A stretch of 64,000 nucleotides of DNA from CAZIKB01 sp964539665 (GTDB taxonomy: Bacteria; Zhuqueibacterota; Zhuqueibacteria; Oceanimicrobiales; Oceanimicrobiaceae): assembly GCA_964539665.1 (NCBI GenBank), contig CAZIKB010000009.1, forward strand, positions 19,284 to 83,283. Direction: 5' to 3'. Shown here piece after piece: positions 1-7,336 of this stretch. The notes under the pieces are model-generated. The model searched no databases. It saw only the letters and a program-made list of their open reading frames with translations, and was not told where the DNA came from. The position numbers were made by a program, and so were the translations under genes. How positions within the stretch are numbered: the first letter of the stretch is position 1; every line of letters starts with the position of its first letter.

Positions 1-1
1 T

Positions 2-1267
2 TCTACCCGTTTTGACACGGAAGGCGTTAAAGAAGTCCTGCGAAAGTTTCTTGGTACACTGGTTAATGTCTATTCGTTTTTTACTATGTATGCCAATATT
101 GATAACTTTTCGTATGACAAAGCCAAAATCGCCATCGATAAACGCGCTGAAATAGATCGCTGGCTTGTGAATAATCTCAATGCGCTTGTGGAAAAAGTCA
201 ATAATTATTTATCCTGTTACGATTTAACCAAAGCCGCACGGGCGATTTCCGAATATGTTATTGACGATTTATCTAATTGGTATGTCCGCAGATGTCGTCG
301 TAGATTCTGGAAATCGGAGATGGGAGATGATAAGTTGGCAGCCTTTGAAACCCTTTATGAAGTTTTATATACACTGTCTAAGCTTATGGCTCCGTTCACA
401 CCTTTTATCGCAGATGAAATATATTTAAATCTCACCAGAGATAGAAATGACGAATCAGAAAGCGTTCATTTAACAAATTATCCCCAGTATAGTACTGCCG
501 ATTATTCATTTCGAGATCTGGAACTGGAAGAGAGAATGGATTTGATTAGGAGGGTAGTCTATCTTGGCAGGTCGCTTCGAAATGAAACGGGAATTAAAGT
601 CCGTCAACCTCTTTCAAGAATCATAGTTGTAACAACAGAAAGTAAAGTCAAAAAGTACCTTGAGGGAATGGCCAGGTTGGTGTTAGAGGAGCTGAACATT
701 AAAGGAATAGATTTTGTCTCTGATGAGAAAAAACTGACATCAAAAAAAGCTATACCACAATTTAAACAACTCGGACCAAAATTTGGCAAAAATGCAAATA
801 AAGTATCTGATATTATAAGAAATTTAAGCGATGAAGAATTAGAATCATTTGCGGAGAAAGAGGGAATTGGTATCGAAATTCAAGGACAGAAGGTGCTTAT
901 TTCTATGAATGATGTTGAGATTATTACTCAAAGTGCCGAAGGATTAGCTGTACAGAAGGATAGTGATTTAACTGTTGCATTAGATTTAAAAATAACTCAA
1001 GATCTCCAAATTGAAGGACTGGCCAGAGAATTTGTGAATAGAGTTCAGAATATGCGTAAAAATGCGGGATTTGATGTTATTGATCGTATAAACATTTATT
1101 ACCAGACAACAGATATATTAAAAAAGGCCATTGACACGCAATCATCATATATCTGTCATGAAACACTGGCCGAAAATCTCGCTTCCAATTCAGGAAATGC
1201 TACCTATACTGAAGATTGGAAAATTGATGAGATAGAAATTAAGATTGGAATTGAAAAAATTTCATAA
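2..1267 (+). CDS. ileS: Isoleucyl-tRNA synthetase, C-terminal part (5' end outside window)
   Basis: Partial gene. The reading frame is open from base 2 to the stop at 1267 (421 residues), so the first internal ATG at 86 is not the start. The fragment holds the class I anticodon-binding domain (FDTEGVKEV, YANIDN, then YVRRCRRRFWK, a hallmark of IleS) and a long C-terminal extension (GLAREFVNRVQNMRK, DUF5915-like) instead of the four-cysteine zinc finger of E. coli-type IleS. That architecture is typical of the long IleS form found in many FCB bacteria. The enzyme charges tRNA-Ile in the cytoplasm. The catalytic Rossmann fold, HIGH and KMSKS motifs lie upstream of the window. A DksA-like gene starts 63 bases downstream on the same strand. 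Confidence 0.95.
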   Translation, partial: STRFDTEGVKEVLRKFLGTLVNVYSFFTMYANIDNFSYDKAKIAIDKRAEIDRWLVNNLNALVEKVNNYLSCYDLTKAARAISEYVIDDLSNWYVRRCRRRFWKSEMGDDKLAAFETLYEVLYTLSKLMAPFTPFIADEIYLNLTRDRNDESESVHLTNYPQYSTADYSFRDLELEERMDLIRRVVYLGRSLRNETGIKVRQPLSRIIVVTTESKVKKYLEGMARLVLEELNIKGIDFVSDEKKLTSKKAIPQFKQLGPKFGKNANKVSDIIRNLSDEELESFAEKEGIGIEIQGQKVLISMNDVEIITQSAEGLAVQKDSDLTVALDLKITQDLQIEGLAREFVNRVQNMRKNAGFDVIDRINIYYQTTDILKKAIDTQSSYICHETLAENLASNSGNATYTEDWKIDEIEIKIGIEKIS

Positions 1268-1330
1268 ACGCTATCACCGTAATTTTCAAGATATTGTGAA
1301 ACAAAACTTTACATTGTATTGGAGGTTGTT

Positions 1331-1714
1331 ATGAACAAAGAGGAATTGGTCTATTTTAAAAATATTCTCATGGGAAAAAGAGATGAGATCCTCAAGGATT
1401 TGGGCCAATTAAAAGAAGGTGAAATGTCTGCAACGCTAAAAGATGCATCTGGTGAAAATTCAGCATATGCATTTCATATGGCAGATGTTGGAACAGATAA
1501 TATGGAACGGGAAAAAGCTTTCATTTTTGCGACTAAGGAAGGCAGATTCCTTTATCATATTGATCAGGCCCTTGAAAGGATTGCGAAAGAAACTTTTGGT
1601 GCATGCCATGAATGCGGCAATGATATTGCAAAAGAACGCCTGGAAGCAGTCCCGCATGCGCGTTTTTGCATTACTTGTAAATCGAATGAAGAAAAAAACA
1701 AGAAATCTGCTTAA
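1331..1714 (+). CDS. DksA/TraR-family zinc-finger protein
   Basis: A protein of 127 residues with an alpha-helical N-terminal half and a C-terminal C4 zinc finger (C92, C95, C113, C116; CHECG...CITC). This is the DksA/TraR fold, whose members bind in the RNA polymerase secondary channel and modulate transcription, often with ppGpp. The ATG at 1331 is chosen because a GGAGG box lies 5 bases upstream (1321-1325); an in-frame start 12 bases earlier would place that box inside the gene. An acidic DVGTD stretch (about residues 52-56) lies where DksA has its functional aspartates, but spacing differs, so regulatory equivalence to DksA is not assured. It sits between ileS and lspA, a common order in FCB genomes. 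Confidence 0.88.
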   Translation: MNKEELVYFKNILMGKRDEILKDLGQLKEGEMSATLKDASGENSAYAFHMADVGTDNMEREKAFIFATKEGRFLYHIDQALERIAKETFGACHECGNDIAKERLEAVPHARFCITCKSNEEKNKKSA

Positions 1715-1732
1715 AAACAACACAGGATAGAT

Positions 1733-2224
1733 TTGAGAGTATTATTATTATCTTTAGTAATTGTTTGTCTCGACCAAATCACTAAATTTGTTGTTAAATT
1801 ACAATTTAATTTGGGAGTCTCTATTGATATTGTCGGTGATGTGGTACGTTTAACTTATATTGAAAATCCCGGTATGGCATTTGGTATCCAGATCGGTGGA
1901 CAAATGTTTTTTACCGTATTCGCTACTATTGCTACTTTTGTAATATTTATTTATATCGTCAAAGCACGAGAGGAGAATATTACCTTACGTATTTCTCTTG
2001 CACTTATTTTAGGCGGCGCGATAGGAAATTTAATTGATCGTTTTCTTTATGGTAAAGTAGTTGATTTCATTGATATTGGTATAGGTAATACACGTTGGCC
2101 GATATTTAATGCTGCGGACAGCGCGGTCACAATTGGTATGGTAATTCTGGGTTGGGTCGTCTTAAAGAGCCATAAAGAAGAAAAGAAGAATGAATTAACA
2201 GCAGAAAAAGAAGCTTGCCCGTAA
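1733..2224 (+). CDS. lspA: Lipoprotein signal peptidase (signal peptidase II)
   Basis: LspA is an inner-membrane aspartyl protease that cleaves the signal peptide of diacylglyceryl-modified prolipoproteins. The 163-residue length and four hydrophobic segments fit the family. Conserved motifs are visible: DQITK (D14), GNLIDRF with catalytic D102, and FNAADS with catalytic D129. Start is TTG at 1733, preceded by a weak AGGA; no ATG is available near the N-terminus. It follows the DksA-like gene by 18 bases and is probably cotranscribed. The window encodes several lipobox-bearing proteins (at 38491, 51309, 52435 and 57951) that would be its substrates. Confidence 0.96.
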   Translation: MRVLLLSLVIVCLDQITKFVVKLQFNLGVSIDIVGDVVRLTYIENPGMAFGIQIGGQMFFTVFATIATFVIFIYIVKAREENITLRISLALILGGAIGNLIDRFLYGKVVDFIDIGIGNTRWPIFNAADSAVTIGMVILGWVVLKSHKEEKKNELTAEKEACP

Positions 2225-2268
2225 TTTCCTCTCAAGGTCCTATAAATAATCCTTCATGATATGTTATA

Positions 2269-3243
2269 ATGTTAAAGGATGAACATATTGAAGTTGTTGT
2301 TCCTGCAAATAAAGAAAAAGAACGTCTTGATAAATTTCTGACCCGTTTTATTGGCTCTGTTTCCCGAGCTCGATTGCAAAAAGTAATTGAAGAGGGCAAA
2401 GTACTGGTGAACGGTAAAATAGCCAAAGCAAGCCACCTTGTCTTACCAAATGAAAAAATAGAAGTCTGTATTCCCAAACCGCAAAAAGTCGATATCCTAC
2501 CAGAAAATATCCCTTTAAATATTCTATTTGAAGATAAGCATTTAATCGTCTTAAATAAAGTAGCTGGGATGGTTGTGCACCCGGCCTTTGCTAATTATAC
2601 TGGTACTTTGGTCAATGCTCTATTGTTTTATTGTGGAGATTTATCTTCTATCGGTGGCAAGCAGAGACCGGGCATTGTTCACCGACTTGATAAGGACACG
2701 TCTGGTGTAATGGTGGTAGCCAAAGATGATCTAACCCACAGACATTTATCTTTTCAGTTTTCATCAAAAGAAACAGAAAGAATTTATTCCGCCATTGCCT
2801 GGGGTCGATTTAAAAAAAAGAAAGATAGAATTGAAACATATATCGCTCGAAGTCCAAAAGATAGGATCCGCATGACGGTTCAATTAAAAGGCAAAGTGGC
2901 TATTACAAATTATAATGTGATGGAGGAATTCAGATTACTTTCATCAGTCAGGCTTAAATTGGGAACCGGCAGGACGCATCAAATCAGAGTACATTTATCC
3001 TATATTGAGCATCCGGTATTTGGAGATATGACTTATGGCGGCAGAAACCGGCAGTTAGGTGCGCTTTCTAATCCAGATCGCGAGTTTGCAGTTGAACTTT
3101 TGGAAATAATGGACAGACAAGCCCTGCATGCCAGCTCGTTAGGTTTCACTCATCCCATTACAAATGAGTTTTTCAGGTTTGATTCAGATTTGCCTGTGGA
3201 TATGAAACTTTTGCTTGAACGCCTTCGTAAAGAAATGGCATAA
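2269..3243 (+). CDS. RluA/RluD-family 23S rRNA pseudouridine synthase
   Basis: A protein of 324 residues with an N-terminal S4 RNA-binding domain (about residues 15-75; RLDKFL, SRARLQKVI) and a C-terminal RluA-type catalytic domain. The signature HRLDKDTSG contains the catalytic aspartate D141, and GTGRTHQIRVH closes the active site. Length and layout match RluD/RluC-type enzymes that isomerise uridines in large-subunit rRNA. Which positions are modified cannot be told from sequence alone. It follows lspA by 44 bases on the same strand, as in many FCB genomes. Confidence 0.93.
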   Translation: MLKDEHIEVVVPANKEKERLDKFLTRFIGSVSRARLQKVIEEGKVLVNGKIAKASHLVLPNEKIEVCIPKPQKVDILPENIPLNILFEDKHLIVLNKVAGMVVHPAFANYTGTLVNALLFYCGDLSSIGGKQRPGIVHRLDKDTSGVMVVAKDDLTHRHLSFQFSSKETERIYSAIAWGRFKKKKDRIETYIARSPKDRIRMTVQLKGKVAITNYNVMEEFRLLSSVRLKLGTGRTHQIRVHLSYIEHPVFGDMTYGGRNRQLGALSNPDREFAVELLEIMDRQALHASSLGFTHPITNEFFRFDSDLPVDMKLLLERLRKEMA

Positions 3244-3418
3244 ACTTAATTCTGTATTTGTAACTTAAAGTTGAACAATAATTTACTGCCTTCCTGACAC
3301 AGTCTTGATTTAATCTGTTGAATCGATCATTAATGAGGATGAAGCAATATTTCATTTCATTCATATTGTTATTTTGAAGATTTTTTTAAAAAAATATGAT
3401 ATTATTTGGAGGTTTATA

Positions 3419-4276
3419 ATGCTTAAAAAACTAAGTTGGATAATTTTTTTAGGATGTTTGATGCTTATCAGATCCAATTCAATGCTTGCTCAATATAAGG
3501 ATATCAAACAGTTTAAAGAAAAATACAAAATCCAATCAGGTAAAATTTTTCATGTTTATGTAGATATTGATGCTGCAGAAGTGAAGTTTAATATTTCACC
3601 GCGTAACTATGAGGCTCGAGTTACAATTTTTTATACTGAAGATGAATTCAAAGTATATTCAGGTTTCGATGAAAGGCGGTCCAGATTAGATGTTGAATTT
3701 GAGAAAAAGGGTTGGGTAGACTCAGGACACAATGATGTGAAAGCTGAAGTAATAATAGATTTGCCTCCTAAAATTGATATCGATCTGAATGCGAAGATTA
3801 AAGCAGGTGACATTGAAATCGATTTAGGAGGCTTGGCATTGGTCAACCTTGATTTGACTACCTGGGCCGGTGAAGTGTTGGTTGAATTCTCTGAACCCAA
3901 CAAAGCTGTAATGGAATTTCTGAAAATAAACACTAAAATTGGAGAAACCGATATCGTGAGACTGGGTAATGCGCGCTTCAAAGAAGCTGAAATCAATGGC
4001 GGAATTGGTGAAATGGATATCGATTTTCGTGGTAAATATTTAACTGACGCTGAAGCTAATATAGATTTGGATATCGGTGAAACAAAGCTTTACCTGCCAG
4101 ATGAAGTTGGAATAAAATTATCTATTTCAAAATTTCTATTTATGTCTAAAATTGATCTTCCACGTAGATTTAAGAAGTCGGGAAGATATTATTATAGCCA
4201 TAATTACGATGACTCAAAAAATGAACTGGTATTAAGAGTCAGTCCTGGATTGGGAGAACTAAAAATCGATTATTAA
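3419..4276 (+). CDS. Secreted beta-rich protein of the LiaF/DUF4097 (toastrack) type
   Basis: A protein of 285 residues. A signal peptide is evident (MLKKLSW, hydrophobic core IIFLGCLMLI, probable cleavage near SMLAQ at about residue 25). The rest is a regular succession of short beta strands with repeating G-E/D-hydrophobic turns (KAGDIEIDLG, IGETDIV, GIGEMDID, DIGETKLYLP, GLGELKID), the pattern of LiaF-C/DUF4097 right-handed beta structures. The ATG at 3419 is preferred over an in-frame codon at 3374 because GGAGG lies at 3408-3412 and the signal peptide begins there. The next gene is another toastrack protein. These proteins are common in FCB genomes; biochemical role unknown, location periplasmic or cell surface. 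Confidence 0.7.
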   Translation: MLKKLSWIIFLGCLMLIRSNSMLAQYKDIKQFKEKYKIQSGKIFHVYVDIDAAEVKFNISPRNYEARVTIFYTEDEFKVYSGFDERRSRLDVEFEKKGWVDSGHNDVKAEVIIDLPPKIDIDLNAKIKAGDIEIDLGGLALVNLDLTTWAGEVLVEFSEPNKAVMEFLKINTKIGETDIVRLGNARFKEAEINGGIGEMDIDFRGKYLTDAEANIDLDIGETKLYLPDEVGIKLSISKFLFMSKIDLPRRFKKSGRYYYSHNYDDSKNELVLRVSPGLGELKIDY

Positions 4277-4357
4277 TGAGTATGTAGTATCACCAATATA
4301 TAATATGGAAATATTTATTTTAAGAAAAATTAATTTTTAAAAAAGGAGAATTGATTT

Positions 4358-5146
4358 ATGCGCTATAGAAATTTATCAATTTACAGTCTAATATTTGTAA
4401 GTTTGTTTGGCTCCTTGAACGCAGGTACTATTCGGGAAAAATATGAAGAGACATTTAAATTTAAACCAGGGGGACAACTAATTCTTACAAATACGAATGG
4501 CAGTATAATAATTGAATCCTGGGACAAAGAGCAAATAAGAGTTGAAGCAGAAAAGACGGTAAAAGCAAGTAATCGTCGGACTGCGGAACAAATAATGGAG
4601 AAGATTGAAATTGAAATAAAGCACGAAGATAATTTCCTGGAAATTAAAACACATCTTCCAAGACGTCGAGGTGGTTTTTGGGATTCTGTTTTTGGTGAGG
4701 GAGTTAATATGAGTGTCCGATATCGATTATATGTTCCAAGGGAACTCAAATTGGATATTGGCACAGTTAATGGTGGTGTCGATGTCTCAGAGGTTTCGGG
4801 TAAAATACGTGTCAGATCTACGAATGGTCACGTTCATATATATGAAGCTGGAGGGAGTGTGAATGCAAAAACTACCAATGGTGGTATCGAAGTTGAGTTG
4901 CTCGAATTTGATGATGATGAGGATATGTCTTTTAAAACCACCAATGGCGGCATAAAAGTTTACTTTCCTGCAAATTTTCATGCATATATTGATGCACGTA
5001 CAACAAACGGCAGTATCAAAACGGATTTCCCGATCAAAGTGCGTGGCGAAATAAGTAAAAGAAGATTACGCGGATCGATTAATAGCGGCGGCGGCAATAT
5101 TGATCTTCATACAACAAACGGAGGAATTAAAATTTTAGAACGATAA
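4358..5146 (+). CDS. Secreted DUF4097-family (toastrack) protein with TTNG repeats
   Basis: A protein of 262 residues with an N-terminal signal peptide (about 1-22) followed by DUF4097-type beta repeats. About seven turns of the form (T/N/S)TNG(G/S/H)(I/V), such as NTNGSI, STNGHV and TTNGGI, are spaced regularly and mark the rungs of a beta-helix-like fold. A basic insertion (PRRRGG, about residues 101-106) lies near the middle. An AAAAGGAG box at 4339-4346 supports the ATG at 4358. It follows another toastrack protein after 81 bases and ends just before two hairpins. The family is exported and of unknown function. Confidence 0.78.
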   Translation: MRYRNLSIYSLIFVSLFGSLNAGTIREKYEETFKFKPGGQLILTNTNGSIIIESWDKEQIRVEAEKTVKASNRRTAEQIMEKIEIEIKHEDNFLEIKTHLPRRRGGFWDSVFGEGVNMSVRYRLYVPRELKLDIGTVNGGVDVSEVSGKIRVRSTNGHVHIYEAGGSVNAKTTNGGIEVELLEFDDDEDMSFKTTNGGIKVYFPANFHAYIDARTTNGSIKTDFPIKVRGEISKRRLRGSINSGGGNIDLHTTNGGIKILER

Positions 5147-5151
5147 AACCA

Positions 5152-5179
5152 AAACGGCGGAACTTTAATTCCGCCGTTT
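5152..5179 (+). terminator. Perfect 11-bp hairpin just after the toastrack gene
   Basis: Arms AAACGGCGGAA (5152-5162) and TTCCGCCGTTT (5169-5179) pair without mismatch around a 6-base loop. It begins five bases after the stop codon at 5146. It lacks a long T-run after the stem, so it may act with the second hairpin at 5216-5246 or protect the mRNA 3' end. Confidence 0.55.
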
Positions 5180-5215
5180 AGGGAAAGGAGGGGTGGATGG
5201 AGAAATTCTATTTTA

Positions 5216-5246
5216 AAAGCAAGATTCGTAATCTTGCTTTCTTTAT
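5216..5246 (+). terminator. Rho-independent terminator-like hairpin
   Basis: Arms AAAGCAAGATT (5216-5226) and AATCTTGCTTT (5230-5240) form a perfect 11-bp stem with a 3-base loop, followed by the T-rich CTTTATTTC. This is the best terminator candidate for the two toastrack genes. Confidence 0.65.
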
Positions 5247-5557
5247 TTCAAAAAGTTAATGTTTAATTAACAATTATTGTGCCATTTAGATAGTAACAAT
5301 AATTCACATTGATTAATCCTGCTTAACTATCATATAATACTTGTAATTATATTTATATTAATATTTTTGATTTATATCAAAAATGGTTTAAATTCGCAAT
5401 ATATGGCGTTGTATAGTATTACACTGTCTCATTCTGAAACATCGATACATTTATTTAAAAGGTAAAACTGCTCTTGCAATTATTGCGGGAGCACTGTTTG
5501 AGCTGATGTTTGTGCATGATAAAAATGTTAAAAGTTAATATCAGCGATTGACAAAGC
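5247..5557. other. Intergenic stretch without a recognisable gene
   Basis: AT-rich sequence between the terminator and repeat copy A. No open frame with recognisable features was seen. It contains one imperfect hairpin at 5469-5493 (TGCTCTTGCA / TGCGGGAGCA, two G:U pairs) that includes the octamer GGGAGCAC also clustered at 56573-56843. Confidence 0.5.
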
Positions 5558-5863
5558 AATATGTCAATAATAGTGGGGTGGAAATCATACTTCGACTTCG
5601 CTCAGTATGAAGAGTGATTGTTTTCATGAGTTAGCTTCATGGTGAGTCCCGAAAAAATATCGCATGTGCGTCAACTTAAGGGTGTTGAGTAGAACCTCCC
5701 GAAGGTTTTGACGTAAATTTGGGCACTGTTTCAAGCCTTTCGTTGCATTTATAAGTTGAATTTAGATATCGAAACAAACCTTCGGGAGGTTAAGTTGAGG
5801 CGCATGCGAAGAAATATCGGGAAACCATGATTTTGTTTAAATCCCCACCACAAATGACATATT
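5558..5863 (+). repeat. Palindromic-ended repeat element, copy A (long form, 306 bp)
   Basis: The ends are terminal inverted repeats: the left begins AATATGTCA and reaches GTGGGG, the right reads TCCCCACCACAAATGACATATT and is the reverse complement with a few mismatches (about 20 bp). Inside are a hairpin TCATACT...AGTATGA (5585-5610) around TCGACTTCGCTC and the segment TTAGCTTCATGGTGAGTCCC. The same layout recurs at 32105-32255. Copy A differs by carrying a long extra stem-loop (5661-5808) where copy B has an 11-base loop. No protein is encoded. It is best read as a MITE-like or structured-RNA repeat; the mechanism is unknown. Confidence 0.7.
5661..5808 (+). repeat. Nested long inverted repeat inside copy A
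   Basis: The left arm 5661-5708 holds CGCATGTGCG, TCAACTT, a 15-base unpaired stretch, then AACCTCCCGAAGGTTT. The right arm 5776-5808 reads AAACCTTCGGGAGGTT, AAGTTGA, CGCATGCG. The arms pair over about 30 positions and enclose 67 bases. The structure sits exactly at the apex of the GTCCC/GGGA stem that closes the small loop in copy B. Confidence 0.65.
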
Positions 5864-5865
5864 AC

Positions 5866-5894
5866 TTGACTTTTAGAAGAAAATATTTTACACT
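5866..5894 (+). promoter_or_regulatory. Candidate sigma-70-type promoter
   Basis: TTGACT (5866-5871), 17-base spacer, TACACT (5889-5894), placed 31 bases before the ATG of the NodB-domain gene and directly after the right end of repeat copy A. This position is suitable for transcription of the gene at 5925. Confidence 0.4.
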
Positions 5895-5924
5895 GAAGTT
5901 AAAAAATTATAACATACTACCGCT

Positions 5925-7310
5925 ATGACAGAATACTGTAATAATCATCCACAAATTCCAACGAAACGCAAATGTTTTAACTGTCACGAGTTCATTTGTC
6001 GTGATTGTCAAATTTTGATCAAGCATCACTATTTTTGTAACTTTAAATGTTATAAAAAATATTATAGCTTGAGTTTCATAAATACTACTTCTGTGTGGAT
6101 GAAGAAAGTTTTTGAATTACCGGTATTTTTACTCAGGGATGTGAGAAAGGTCAGTAAAACGGTAAAATGGAGCTTTATTTTCAATTTATTTCTCGTAGCG
6201 GCATTAGCTATCACTATATCATTACTCATCAATTTAAAAAACCGACTTCATACATTGGAGCAAAGAACTTATTTTGCTAATCAAAATAACAATAATTTAA
6301 AAATGGAGCCAGGTCCCGCAAAAAAGAATCATTTTTCAATTCAAAAACCCGTAAATGGCGGTATGGTCCTCACCAACCGTATTGATGTTGAGGGTGTGGC
6401 TGAAAATAATCAAATTATCAGTTTAGAGATGAATGGAGAAATTGAGGCTGTAACCTTACCGGTAAAGGGTAAATTTGAATTTCTAAACATACATGCAAAA
6501 AGAGGCAATAATTTATTCACGATTAAGTCGATTTCTGAAAGCGGAGAAGTAACCTCCCTTGAGACCATTAATATTGAATATAATAATCCCACTCTGAGAT
6601 ACCTTTCGATGAACGTTGCTCGCGGCAATTTTAGTGTACCGAAAATAGCTTTAACCTTTGATGGCGGCTACCTGGATAATGCGTGTGAAGAAATATTAGA
6701 TATATTAAAACAAAGAAAGATTTGGTGTACTTTTTTCTTAACAGGATATTTTATAAAGAAATATCCTGCAATTGTTAATAGAATGGTTGAAGATGGACAT
6801 GAAGTTGGCAACCATACCTGGAGTCACCCGCATTTGACCGAATTTGAAGAAAAAAGAGTACACGTGACTAAATCAACAGTTAGCAGTGTATTTCTGCAAA
6901 ATCAATTAAATAAAACAGCGCTTGCCTTTCAAGCCTGTACTGGGAGAAAACTGATCCCTTTCTGGCGGGCGCCGTATGGTGAGCATAATCTTGAGATTCG
7001 CGAATGGGCTGCAGAATTAGGGTATCGTCACATCGGATGGACTGTTGGTCCGAGTTGGGAAAATAACATGGATACTATGGACTGGGTGGCGGATTCAACA
7101 TTACCTGCTTATCATACTGCTGATGAAATTCTGGATAAAGTACTAAATTTCGGTCATGGCGCACTACTCGGAGCCAGCGGTTCAATTGTTATCATGCACT
7201 TAGGAACATTGCGTAAAACTGATTTTCCTCATAAAAAACTGCCTGAAATTATTGATGGATTAAGAGAAAAGGGTTATGAGTTGGTGTGTATTTCTGAGAT
7301 GCTTTATTAA
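5925..7310 (+). CDS. Membrane-anchored NodB polysaccharide deacetylase with N-terminal zinc finger
   Basis: A 461-residue protein with three parts. Residues 1-45 form a B-box-like zinc finger (C5, H8, C17, C20, C25, C28, H34/H35, C38, C42). A single transmembrane helix follows (about 83-104). Residues 135-220 look like a beta-sandwich, and 238-461 form a NodB carbohydrate esterase 4 domain. NodB motifs are TFDGG (244-248, with one of the usual paired aspartates replaced by Gly), the metal-binding H297/H301 in NHTWSHP, and RAPYGE (348-353). CE4 enzymes remove N-acetyl or other groups from peptidoglycan or polysaccharide. The predicted topology is a cytoplasmic zinc finger with a periplasmic enzyme. 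Metal binding should survive because the first Asp and both His remain. The exact substrate is unknown. Confidence 0.82.
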   Translation: MTEYCNNHPQIPTKRKCFNCHEFICRDCQILIKHHYFCNFKCYKKYYSLSFINTTSVWMKKVFELPVFLLRDVRKVSKTVKWSFIFNLFLVAALAITISLLINLKNRLHTLEQRTYFANQNNNNLKMEPGPAKKNHFSIQKPVNGGMVLTNRIDVEGVAENNQIISLEMNGEIEAVTLPVKGKFEFLNIHAKRGNNLFTIKSISESGEVTSLETINIEYNNPTLRYLSMNVARGNFSVPKIALTFDGGYLDNACEEILDILKQRKIWCTFFLTGYFIKKYPAIVNRMVEDGHEVGNHTWSHPHLTEFEEKRVHVTKSTVSSVFLQNQLNKTALAFQACTGRKLIPFWRAPYGEHNLEIREWAAELGYRHIGWTVGPSWENNMDTMDWVADSTLPAYHTADEILDKVLNFGHGALLGASGSIVIMHLGTLRKTDFPHKKLPEIIDGLREKGYELVCISEMLY

Positions 7311-7336
7311 TGTATTACTAAAAAGGTAATCAAATT

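Noticed and set aside
5469..5493. Hairpin TGCTCTTGCA...TGCGGGAGCA as a terminator
   Set aside because: It has two G:U pairs, no T-run, and lies over 200 bases after a better terminator. It is kept only as an isolated site containing GGGAGCAC.
5558..5863. Repeat copy A as an insertion sequence
   Set aside because: It has inverted ends but encodes no transposase and no clear target-site duplication was visible.
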